The position numbers were made by a program, and so were the translations under genes. From Glandiceps talaboti (Eukaryota > Hemichordata > Enteropneusta > Spengelidae), in NCBI RefSeq assembly GCF_964340395.1, contig NC_135549.1:33957832-34021831 (forward strand): a stretch of 64,000 bases of DNA, in the 5' to 3' direction. The stretch's first letter is position 1, and each line of letters starts with the position of its first letter. The notes under the pieces are model-generated. The model saw only the letters and a list, made by a program, of their open reading frames with translations, did no database searches and was not told the DNA's origin. Shown piece after piece: positions 52,566 through 64,000 of this stretch.

Positions 52566-55500
52566 CATTCACACTACCATCAACCCTCTATAACTATCAT
52601 CACCATTCACACTACCATCAACCCTCTATAACTATCAGCTCCATTCACACTACCATCACCCTTCTATAACTATCACCACCATTCACACTACCATCAACCC
52701 TCCATAATTATCATCACCATTCACACTACCATCCACCATCTATAACTATCACCACCATTCACACTACCATCAACCCTCTATAATTATCATCACCATTCAC
52801 ACTACCATCAACCCTCTATAACTATCATCACCATTTACACTACCATCAACACTCTATAACTATCAACACCATTCTAACTACCATCAACCCTCTATAACTA
52901 TCATCACCATTCACACTACCATCAACCCTCTATAACTATCATCACCATTCACACTACCATCAACACTCTATAACTATCAACACCATTCACACTATCATCA
53001 CCCTATACAACTACCATCACCATTCACACTGCCATCAACCCTCTATAACTATCATCACCATTCACACTACCATCAACCCTCTAAAACTATGAACACCATT
53101 CACACTACCATCACCATTCACACTACCATCAACCCTCCATAACTATCTTCACCATTCACACTACCATCAACCCTCTATAACTATCATCACCATTCACACT
53201 ACCATCAACCCACTATAACTACCATCACCATTCACACTACCATCAACCATCTATGACTATCATCACCAGTCACACTACCATCAACACTCTATAACAATCA
53301 ACACCATTCTAACTACCATCAACACTCTATAACTACCATCACCATTCACACTACCATCAACCATCTATGACTATCATCACCAGTCACACTACCATCAACA
53401 CTCCATAACTATCAACACCATTCTAACTACCATCAACACTCTATAACTACCATCACCATTCACACTACCATCAACCCTCTATAACTATCAACACCATTCA
53501 CACTACCATCAACCCTCTATAACTATCATCACCATTCACACTACCATCAACACTCTATAACTATCATCACCATTCACACAACAATCAACCCTCCATAACT
53601 ATCTTCAACATTCACACTACCATCAACCCTCTATAACTATCATCACCATTCACACTACCATCAACCCTCTATAACTACCATCACCATTCACACTACCATC
53701 AACCATCTATGACTACCATCACCAGTCACACTACCTACAACACTCTATAACTATCATCACCATTCTAACTACCATCAACACTCTATAACTACCATCACCA
53801 TTCACACTACCATCACCCTATACAACTATCATCACCATTCACACAACCATCAACCCTCTATAACTATCACCACCATTCACACTACCATCCACCATCTATA
53901 ACTATCACCACCATTCACACTACCATCAACCCTCTATAATTATCATCACCATTCACACTACCATCCACCATCTATAACTATCACCACCATTCACACTACC
54001 ATCAACCCTCTATAAGTATCATCACCATTCACACTACCATCAACCCTCTATAACTATCAACACCATTCACACTACCATCAACACTCTATAATTATCAACA
54101 CCATTCTAACTACCATCAACCCTCTATAACTATCATCACCATTCACACTACCATCAACCCTCTATAACTATCATCACCATTCACACTACCATCAGCACTC
54201 TATAACTATCAACACCATTCACACTATCATCACCCTATACAACTACCATCACCATTCACACTGCCATCAACCCTCTATAACTATCATCACCATTCACACT
54301 ACCATCAGCCCTCTAAAACTATGAACACCATTCACACTACCATCACCATTCACACTACCATCAACCCTCCATAACTATCTTCACCATTCACACTACCATC
54401 AACCCTCTATAACTATCACCACCATTCATACTACCATCAACCCACTATAACTACCATCACCATTCACACTACCATCAACCATCTATGACTATCATCACCA
54501 GTCACACTACCATCAACACTCTATAACTATCAACACCATTCACACTACCATCAACACTCTATAACTACCATCACCATTCACACTACCATCAACCCTCTAT
54601 AACTATCAACACCATTCACACTACCATCAACCCTCTATAACTATCATCACCATTCACACTACCATCAACACTCTATAACTATCATCATCATTCACACTAC
54701 CATCAACCCTCTATAACTATCATCACCATTCACACTACCATCAACACTCTATAACTATCAACATCATTCACACTACCATCACCCTATACAACTACCATCA
54801 CCATTCACACTACCATCAACCCTCTATAACTATTATCACCATTCACACTACCATCAACCCTCTATAACTATCATCACCATTCACACTACCATCAACACTC
54901 TATAACTATCAACATCATTCACACTATCATAACCCTATACAACTACCATCACCATTCACACTGCCAACAACCCTCTATAACTATCATCACCATTAACACT
55001 ACCATCAACCCTCTAAAACTATCAACACCATTCACACTACCATCAACCCTCCATAACTATCATCACCATTCACACTACCATCAACCCTCTATAACTATCA
55101 TCACCATTCACACTACCATCAACCCTCTATAACTATCGTCACCACTCACACTACCATCAATCCTCTATAACTATCATCACCACTCTATAACTATCATCAC
55201 CATTCATACTACCATTAACCCTCTATAACTATCATCACCATTCACACTACCATCAACCTTCTATAACTATCATCACCATTCACACTACCATCAACCCTCT
55301 AAAACTATCATCACCATGCACACTACCATCAACCCTCTATAACTATCATCACCATTCACACTACCATCAACCCTCTATAACTACCATCACCATTCACACT
55401 ACCATCAACCCTCTATAACTACCATCACCATTCACACTACCATCAACCATCTATAACTATCAGTTCCATTCACACTACCATCACCCTATACAACTACTGT

Positions 55501-56736
55501 CACAATTCACACTACCATGAACCTCTCTATAACTATGATCACCATTCACACCACCATCAACCCTCTATAACTATCATCACCATTTACACTACCATCAACC
55601 CTCTATAACTATCAGCACCATTCACACTACCATCAACCCTCTATAACTATCATCACCATTCACACTACCATCAAACCTCTATAACTATCATCACCATTCA
55701 CACTACCATCACCATTCACACTACCATCAACCCTCCATAACTATCTTCACCATTCACACTACCATCAACCCTCTATAACTATCATCACCATTCACACTAC
55801 CATCAACCCACTATAACTATCATCACCATTCACACTACCATCAACACTCTATAACTATCATCACCATTCACACTACCATCAACCCTCTATAACTATCATC
55901 ACATTCACACTACCATCAACCCTCTAAAACTATCAACACCATTCACACTACCATCAACCCTCTATAACTATCATCACCTTTCACACTACCATCAACACTC
56001 TATAACTATCAACACCATTCACACTACCATCAACACTCTATAACTACCATCACCATTCACACTACCATCACCTTATACAACTATCATCACCATTCACACT
56101 ACCATCACCATTCACACTACCATCAACCCTCCATAACTATCTTCACCATTCACACTACCATCAACCCTCTATAACTATCATCACCATTCACACTACCATC
56201 AACCCACTATAACTATCATCACCATTCACACTACCATCAACACTCTATAACTATCATCACCATTCACACTACCATCAACCCTCTATAACTATCATCACCA
56301 TTCACACTACCATCAACCCTCTATAACTATCATCACCATTCACACTACCATCACCCTATACAACTATCATCACCATTCACACTACCATCAACCCTCTATA
56401 ACTATCATCACCATTAACACTACCATCACCCTATACAACTATTATCACCAGTCACACTACCATCAACCCTCTATAACTATCATCACCATTCACACTACCA
56501 TCAACACTCTAAAACTGTCAACACCATTCTAACTACCATCAACACTCTATAACTACCATCACCATTCACACTACCATCAACCCTCTATAACTATCATCAC
56601 CATTCACACTACCATCAACACTCTATAACTATTATCACCATTGACACTACCATCACCCTATACAACTATTATCACCATTCACACTACCATCAACCCTCTA
56701 TAACTATCATCACCATTCACACTACCATCAACCCTC
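52566..56736 (+). repeat. 4.11-kb higher-order unit, copy 2
   Basis: Near-identical to copy 1 at all anchors checked. Differences noted: T to C at 52703 (against 48592) and a one-base C deletion near 55892, which shifts later anchors to an offset of 4,110. Confidence 0.9.
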
Positions 56737-57065
56737 TATAACTATCATCACCATTCACACTACCATCAACCCTCTATAACTATCATCACCATTCACACTA
56801 CCATCAACACTCTATAACTATCAACACCATTCACACTACCATCAACCCTCTATAACTATCATCACCATTCACACTACCATCAACCTTCTATAACTATCAA
56901 CACCATTCACACTACCATCAACCCTCTATAACTATCAACACCATTCACACTACCATCAGCCCTCTATAACGATCATCACCATTTACACTACCATCAACAC
57001 TCTATAACTATCAACACCATTCACACTACCATCAACACTCTATAACTACCATCACCATTTACACT

Positions 57066-58959
57066 ACCATTAACCCTCTATAACTATCATCACCATTCAC
57101 ACTACCATCAACCTTCTATAACTATCATCACCATTCACACTACCATCAACCCTCTAAAACTATCATCACCATGCACACTACCATCAACCCTCTATAACTA
57201 TCATCACCATTCACACTACCATCAACCCTCTATAACTACCATCACCATTCACACTACCATCAACCCTCTATAACTACCATCACCATTCACACTACCATCA
57301 ACCCTCTATAACTATCAGTTCCATTCACACTACCATCACCCTATACAACTACTGTCACAATTCACACTACCATGAACCTCTCTATAACTATGATCACCAT
57401 TCACACCACCATCAACCCTCTATAACTATCATCACCATTTACACTACCATCAACCCTCTATAACTATCAGCACCATTCACACTACCATCAACCCTCTATA
57501 ACTATCATCACCATTCACACTACCATCAAACCTCTATAACTATCATCACCATTCACACTACCATCACCATTCACACTACCATCAACCCTCCATAACTATC
57601 TTCACCATTCACACTACCATCAACCCTCTATAACTATCATCACCATTCACACTACCATCAACCCACTATAACTATCATCACCATTCACATTACCATCAAC
57701 ACTCTATAACTATCATCACCATTCACACTACCATCAACCCTCTATAACTATCATCACCATTCACACTACCATCAACCCTCTAAAACTATCAACACCATTC
57801 ACACTACCATCAACCCTCTATAACTATCATCACCTTTCACACTACCATCAACACTCTATAACTATCAACACCATTCACACTACCATCAACACTCTATAAC
57901 TACCATCACCATTCACACTGCCATCAACCCTCTATAACTATCATCACCATTCACACTACCATCACCTTATACAACTATCATCACCATTCACACTACCATC
58001 ACCATTCACACTACCATCAACCCTCCATAACTATCTTCACCATTCACACTACCATCAACCCTCTATAACTATCATCACCATTCACACTACCATCAACCCA
58101 CTATAACTATCATCACCATTCACACTACCATCAACACTCTATAACTATCATCACCATTCACACTACCATCAACCCTCTATAACTATCATCACCATTCACA
58201 CTACCATCAACCCTCTATAACTATCATCACCATTCACACTACCATCACCCTATACAACTATCATCACCATTCACACTACCATCAACCCTCTATAACTATC
58301 ATCACCATTAACACTACCATCACCCTATACAACTATTATCACCAGTCACACTACCATCAACCCTCTATAACTATCATCACCATTCACACTACCATCAACA
58401 CTCTAAAACTGTCAACACCATTCTAACTACCATCAACACTCTATAACTACCATCACCATTCACACTACCATCAACCCTCTATAACTATCATCACCATTCA
58501 CACTACCATCAACACTCTATAACTATTATCACCATTGACACTACCATCACCCTATACAACTATTATCACCATTCACACTACCATCAACCCTCTATAACTA
58601 TCATCACCATTCACACTACCATCAACCCTCTATAACTATCATCACCATTCACACTACCATCAACCCTCTATAACTATCATCACCATTCACACTACCATCA
58701 ACACTCTATAACTATCAACACCATTCACACTACCATCAACCCTCTATAACTATCATCACCATTCACACTACCATCAACCTTCTATAACTATCAACACCAT
58801 TCACACTACCATCAACCCTCTATAACTATCAACACCATTCACACTACCATCAGCCCTCTATAACGATCATCACCATTTACACTACCATCAACACTCTATA
58901 ACTATCAACACCATTCACACTACCATCAACACTCTATAACTACCATCACCATTTACACT
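57066..58959 (+). repeat. 1.89-kb tandem duplication of 55211-57065
   Basis: ACCATTAACC at 55211 and 57066, AAAACTGTCA at 56511 and 58405, and TATAACGATC (near 56966 and 58860) show a second, later duplication. The second copy is 39 bp longer: it has one extra 38-bp unit near 57920 (CACTGCCATCAACC) and lacks the 1-bp deletion seen near 55892. Confidence 0.9.
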
Positions 58960-60154
58960 ACCATCAACACTCTATAACTATCATCACCATTCACACTACC
59001 ATCAACACTCTATAACTACCATCACCATTTACACTACCATCAACCCTCTAAAACTACCATCACCATTTACACTACCATCAACCCTCTATAACTATCATCA
59101 CCATTTACACTACCATCACCCTATACAACTATCATCACCATTCACACTACCATCAGCACTCTATAACTATCATCACCATTCACACTACCATCACCCTATA
59201 CAACTATCATCACCATTCACACTACCATCAGCACTCTATAACTATCATCACCATTCACACTACCATCAACCCTCTATAACTATCATCACCATTCACACTA
59301 CCATCAACACTCTATTACTATCATCACCATTCACACTACCATCAACCCTCTATAACTACCATCATCATTCACACTACCATCAACCCTATACAACTACCAT
59401 CACCATTCACACTACCATCAACCCTCTATAACTATCAACACCATTCACACTACCATCACCCTATACAACTATCATCACCATTCACACTACCATCAGCACT
59501 CTTTAACTATCATCACCATTGACACTACCATCACCCTATACAACTATTATCACCAGTCACACTACCATCAACCCTCTATAACTATCATCACCATTCACAC
59601 TACCATCAACCCTCTATAACTATCATCACCATTCACACTACCATCAACCCTCTATAACTATCATCACCATTCACACTACCATCAACACTCTATAACTATC
59701 AACACCATTCACACTACCATCACCCTATACAACTATCATCACCATTCACACCACCATCAACCCTCTATAACTATCATCACTATTCACACCACCATCAACC
59801 CTCTATAACTATCATCACCATTCACACTATCATCACCATTTACACTACCATCAACCCTCTATAACTATCAGCACCATTCACACTACCATCAACCCTCTAT
59901 AACTATCATCACCATTCACACTACCATCAAACCTCTATAACTATCATCACCATTCACACTACCATCAACCCTCTATAACTATGATCACCATTCACACTAC
60001 CATCAACCATCTATAACTATCATCACCATTCACACTACCATCAACCATCTATAACTATCGTCACCATTCACACTGCCATCACCCTTCTATAACTACCATC
60101 GCCATTCATACATTAACACAAAGTGTATATAAATGTCATCACCATTCTTTGTAA

Positions 60155-60169
60155 CACCCCCCCCCCCCC
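60155..60169. repeat. Poly-C tract before exon 2
   Basis: A run of about 13 C at 60157-60169, roughly 55 bp before the exon 2 acceptor. Possibly part of an extended pyrimidine region. Confidence 0.8.
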
Positions 60170-60222
60170 ACTGCATGACAGTTCTTTCTACCGTCATGAC
60201 TAATATTTGTTCCCTCTTCCAG

Positions 60223-60294
60223 ACTGCTCTATGGTAACGACATAAAAGAAATACAACCCAACAGCTTCCTCAATTTCACTGAGCTCCAGTCACT
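60223..60294 (+). CDS. LRR protein, exon 2 (one LRR)
   Basis: A 72-nt exon between TTCCCTCTTCCAG and a GTAAGT donor, phase 2 at both ends. It encodes one 24-residue repeat including LYGNDIKEIQPNSFLNFTEL, matching the extracellular LRR consensus L-x-x-N-x-I-x-x-I-x-x-x-x-F-x-x-L. The first base completes the Leu codon begun in exon 1. Confidence 0.85.
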
Positions 60295-60792
60295 GTAAGT
60301 TGCCCTCTTTACATAAAGCCTACCCTGTTGTTCTCTTACCTAAAATTTGCAACATAGGGGACAAGATGAAAGGATCTATAGTTGTAAATATAGATCGCGT
60401 ACCTTTAATGCGTTTTACTGACTCAGATCAATGTATCGAAGGATGATAAAGATAAGTTTAAATTTAAACTTAATTTTAAACAAAAGAAAATATACTACAC
60501 TCGCTCGTTTCACTATAACACACCATTTACAGAGATAGACATAGAAACACTTGATAACTCAAGACATTGAGCTTCATAGTTTGGTTCAGTAAGAGCAGAC
60601 ATTTCTAATACAAGTTATTAAATGAGTTCAATCATAGCGCAACTCATTCTTGTAATTCTATCCAACAGTCAGGTAAACAAAAACCTACTAGGTGATATGG
60701 TCGTGTAGTTTAGGATAAAAAGTTGTCATGACAGATAGGCAATTCACTATGTGACGTGCACGTATCTCTAATAGTTTTCTTATTGTTTTCAG
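60295..60792 (+). other. Intron 2 of the LRR gene, 498 bp
   Basis: GTAAGT donor and TTATTGTTTTCAG acceptor. Nothing else recognised inside. Confidence 0.8.
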
Positions 60793-60864
60793 GGATATAA
60801 GTAGCAACTGTATGAGTAAACTTGCGGTACATTCGTTTTCCGGACTACAGAACTTACTTACACT
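60793..60864 (+). CDS. LRR protein, exon 3 (one LRR)
   Basis: A 72-nt exon, phase 2-2, after TTGTTTTCAG and before the donor GTACGT. It encodes one repeat with DISSNCMSKLAVHSFSGL and a closing Leu-x-x-Leu, keeping the conserved Asn and the Phe of the LRR consensus. Confidence 0.85.
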
Positions 60865-63800
60865 GTACGTATATGGAAGATAATATGGTTTCCTTCAACA
60901 GTTGTAACTAGCTTGGTGAACAATCACAAAAGTGCTTAAATCTATTCATGATAATCAGATGTTACCGGTGAACTATGTATTTTGTGAAATGACATCGTCT
61001 ATAGGAAGTGTAATGACTTCAATGTAGAATTGCATATGTTTTTTTTAATTCGCCAGGTATACAAGTTAAGGCAAGTTGTATTTTAAAGCAGACACAAATA
61101 CAGATTAGTTGCAGTTTGCTATAAATACAAGTATAGACAAGTATAGACTAGTGTTCATTCACTGTAGATACAGATATGGACGAGTTGTATTTTACTGTAG
61201 ATACAAGTATAGATTAGTGTACATTCGAATTCACCGTAGATACAAGTATAGACTAGTGTACATTCACTGTAGATACAAGTATAGACTAGTGTACATTCAC
61301 TGTAGAAACAAGTATAGACTAGTGTACATTAACTGTATATACAAGTATAGATTAGTGTACATTCACCATAGATACAAGTATAGACTAGTGTTCATTCACT
61401 GTAGATACAAGTATAGACTAGTGTTCATTAACTGTAGATACAAGTATAGACTAGTGTTCATTAACTGTAGATACAAGTATAGACTAGTGTACATTAACTG
61501 TAGAAACAAGTATAGACTAGTGTACATTAACTGTAGATACAAGTATAGATTAGTGTACATTCACCGTAGATACAAGTATAGACTAGTGTTCATTCAATGT
61601 AGATACAAGTATAGACTAGTGTTCATTAACTGTAGATACAAGTATAGACCAGTGTTCATTAACTGTAGATACAAGTATAGACTAGTGTACATTAACTGTA
61701 GATACAAGTATAGATTAGTGTACATTCACCGTAGATACAAGTATAGACTAGTGTACATTAACTGTAGATACAAGTATAGACTAGTGTACATTAACTGTAG
61801 ATACAAGTATAGATTAGTGTACATTCACCGTAGATACAAGTATAGACTAGTGTTCATTAACTGTAGATACAAGTATAGACTAGTGTTCATTAACTGTAGA
61901 TACAAGTATAGACCAGTGTTCATTAACTGTAGATACAAGTATAGACTAGTGTACATTAACTGTAGATACAAGTATAGATTAGTGTACATTCACCGTAGAT
62001 ACAAGTATAGACTAGTGTACATTAACTGTAGATACAAGTATAGATTAGTGTACATTCACCGTAGATACAAGAATAGACTAGTGTACATTAACTGTAGATA
62101 CAAGTATAGATTAGTGTACATTCACTGTAGATGCAAGTATAGACTAGTGTACATTAACTGTAGATACACGTATAGATGAGTGTACATCCACTGTTGATAC
62201 ACGTATAGCCAAGTTGTACTTTACTGTAGACATAAGTATAGATTAGTGTACATTCACTGTAGATACCAGTACAGACAAGTTGCACTTTACTGTAGATACA
62301 AGTATAGACTAATATTAAATTACTGCACATACAAGTGTAGACTAATGTTCATTACTGTAGATACAAGTAAACATTCGTGTTCAATCGTTGTAGACAGAAA
62401 TAGGGATTAGTGTTCACTCACTGTAGATACAAGTAAAGACTAGTATATAGTGTTCATTCACTGTAGATAAAAATATAGACCAGTTTTCGTTCTCTGTAGG
62501 ACAGGTATAGACAAGTTATACTGTACTGTAGATACAGGTATAGACTAGATGTAGTTTACTGAAAGTGCAAGTATACCCTAGTTGTACTTTACTGTAAATA
62601 CAAGTATAGACTATCTGTAGTTTATTATAGATACAAGTGTGGACAACTAGTTGTTAACTATACATACAAATAAAAACAAGTTGTAGTTTACGGCTCTAAA
62701 CACAAGTATAGACAATTTGTAGTTTACTGTAGATACTGGTATAGACAAATGTAGTTTACTCTACATACTAATATAGACAAGTGGTAGTTTACTGCTGATA
62801 CTATTTACTGTAGATACAAGTATCGATAAGTTGTAGTTTACTGTAGATACTAGTATAGATAAAATGTAATTTACTGTAGATACTAGTATATATCAAATGT
62901 AATTTACTGTAGATACTAGTATCGATAAGATGTAGTTTACTGTAGATACTAGTATAGATAAAATGTAATTTACTGTACATGTAGATACAAGTATAAACTA
63001 GTTGTGGTTTACTGATGATTCAAGTATAGACATATTGTAGTTTATTGCAGATACAAGTATAGATAAGTTCTAGTTTATTGTAAATTGAAATACAGACTAG
63101 TTCTAGTTTATTGTAGATACAAGTATAGATAAGTTGTAGTTTTTGGTAGATAAATGTATAGACTAGATATAGTTACTGTAGACAGAGACTCCATTTAAGT
63201 GGCAAAGCCCATATTATCACATGTAAACTTTTTCATACCTAAACATTTAACCCAGACGTTCATCTCCAGTGTCAAATACTAAAATGCTCAATAATTTGCC
63301 AGGTTTTGTAATCTAGAGACACCATACACGTACATGTCAGCATGTGTGTTTATGGAGGCAAGCTTTCAATCCAGACACTTATTTTTAAACTTGCAAATTG
63401 TTCAATAACTTTAGAAGTTATTTTTCTATAGATGTCATTGAAATGTGTACCCGCACACTGCTCGATTAAAGTTTACTATTTTGACAGACCTCTGATATTG
63501 ACGTTCAGCTTCAAGGGTAAAATTTAAATAATCTCAATAATGTTTTGTTAATAGGGTCATTAATGGTAAGATTGTAAGACCATATTTCAGACAATAAACA
63601 GCACATTATATACTGTGTTGGGTAATATATCTTCGAACGCAGATGACTTGTTGCAACTAAGTAAGTGTTAGGTTCCCTATGGAGCAAATGAAAATAAGTG
63701 TTTCGATAGAAAATATGTTTCTATAAACATCGCACGTATATAGTTTCATATTCTCATGAGATGCAGCAATTGTTGAGACATTATGTTCACAGACAAACAG

Positions 63801-63921
63801 ACAGACAAACAAAATAGACATACGCATAAAAAAGCTATAACATCATACGTCATTGAAGGTAAAACGATTTTTATATTGGTGAGAACTGTTGCTAAGAAAG
63901 TTCTGTTTCATATACTAACAG
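60865..63921 (+). other. Intron 3 of the LRR gene, 3.06 kb
   Basis: GTACGT donor and an ATACTAACAG acceptor. Two thirds is a 33-bp minisatellite. The region 63190-63920 shows no further repeat or exon apart from a short (GACA)-like patch near 63790-63815. Confidence 0.75.
61060..63185 (+). repeat. 33-bp minisatellite with homogenised core
   Basis: Core unit (about 61200-62180, ~30 copies): GTAGATACAAGTATAGACTA then GTGTACATTCACT or GTGTTCATTAACT. The edges (61060-61200 and 62190-63185) hold diverged units of the form GTATAGACAAGTTGTAGTTT then ACT. A higher-order period of 264 bp (8 units) is visible from GACCAGTGTTC at 61647 and 61911. Because 33 is a multiple of 3, the core keeps a 356-codon frame open (61109-62179); this is not considered a gene. 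Confidence 0.95.
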
Positions 63922-63993
63922 AAACCTGGCTGACAACCTCCTCAGTAGTTTACCCGATGGTTTCCTAAGCCACTGTGTCTCTTTAGAAGATTT
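63922..63993 (+). CDS. LRR protein, exon 4 (one LRR), gene continues right
   Basis: A 72-nt exon, phase 2-2, after ATATACTAACAG and before a GTAAGT donor at 63994-63999. It encodes one repeat with NLADNLLSSLPDGFLSHC and a closing Leu-x-x-Leu. The gene is cut by the window edge, so the number of repeats and any transmembrane or signalling domain are unknown. Confidence 0.85.
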
Positions 63994-64000
63994 GTAAGTA

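Larger units (their letters stand above)
46560..60110 (+). repeat. 38-bp minisatellite array, 13.5 kb
   Basis: Consensus unit: CTATAACTATCATCACCATT then CACACTACCATCAACCCT (38 bp), head to tail, over 300 units. Frequent variants are TACAACTACC(G/A)TCAC, CAGGAACCTCT, CAGCTCC, and the shorter CCATCACCATTCACAC join. The + strand is nearly free of G, and CpG is very rare. The array is in the sense strand of intron 1 and ends about 110 bp before the exon 2 acceptor. The left edge (46560-46750) is degenerate. Open frames are not sustained because 38 is not a multiple of 3. Confidence 0.98.

Noticed and set aside
46560-60110. CRISPR-like or coding repeat array
   Set aside because: Units are contiguous 38-bp direct repeats with no spacers, in a eukaryotic intron, and no frame stays open.
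61109-62179. 356-codon open frame, the longest in the window
   Set aside because: It is a translation of the 33-bp minisatellite in intron 3. The period is divisible by 3 and stop-free in this frame, and the frame ends where units diverge. There is no domain, start context or splice evidence.

Overview
This is eukaryotic nuclear DNA, not bacterial. It has introns with GT-AG borders, long microsatellites, several large minisatellites, and decayed copies of four transposon classes (Penelope-like, Helitron, non-LTR LINE, tRNA-type SINE) plus short inverted-repeat elements. The base composition is AT-rich. The mix suggests an invertebrate, most likely a marine bilaterian such as a hemichordate, amphioxus or lophotrochozoan. 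I cannot fix the species from sequence alone.

The only host gene I can support is a leucine-rich-repeat (LRR) protein on the + strand. Exon 1 (about 28676-28929) encodes a signal peptide and an LRRNT cysteine cap. Three further exons of exactly 72 nt each (60223-60294, 60793-60864, 63922-63993) encode one 24-residue LRR each, all in phase 2, and the gene runs off the right edge. Intron 1 is 31,293 bp and fills about half the window. One-repeat-per-72-nt-exon is the layout known from LGR/glycoprotein-hormone-type receptors and Slit-like proteins; which family this is cannot be decided without the 3' exons.

Layout: 1-3300 holds a Penelope-like element on the minus strand with reverse transcriptase and GIY-YIG endonuclease remains, then a LINE tail. 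3300-12700 holds three copies of a roughly 300-bp dispersed repeat and a decayed minus-strand Helitron whose Rep (HUH) and OTU protease motifs are still legible (7420-10040). 11.9-24.6 kb is mostly unique-looking or microsatellite DNA with one SINE (about 20.74-21.08 kb) and a second Penelope fragment. 24.7-27.4 kb holds two LINE 3' fragments; the second sits inside an older dispersed repeat.

Intron 1 of the LRR gene then contains a 43-bp minisatellite (31.6-34.6 kb) interrupted by an 880-bp insert; a near-perfect 348-bp palindrome (35845-36192); a LINE tail; a MITE; an old 146-bp tandem repeat (45.7-46.5 kb); and a 13.5-kb array of a 38-bp, almost G-free repeat (46.56-60.11 kb). That array has higher-order structure: two 4.11-kb copies and a further 1.86/1.89-kb tandem duplication. 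It ends about 110 bp before exon 2. Intron 3 holds a 33-bp minisatellite that creates a long but spurious open frame.

No CRISPR, rRNA or intact tRNA gene was seen, and I found no convincing new multi-gene system. The strongest unusual signals are the giant repeat-filled intron, the nested history of its array, and the large palindrome.
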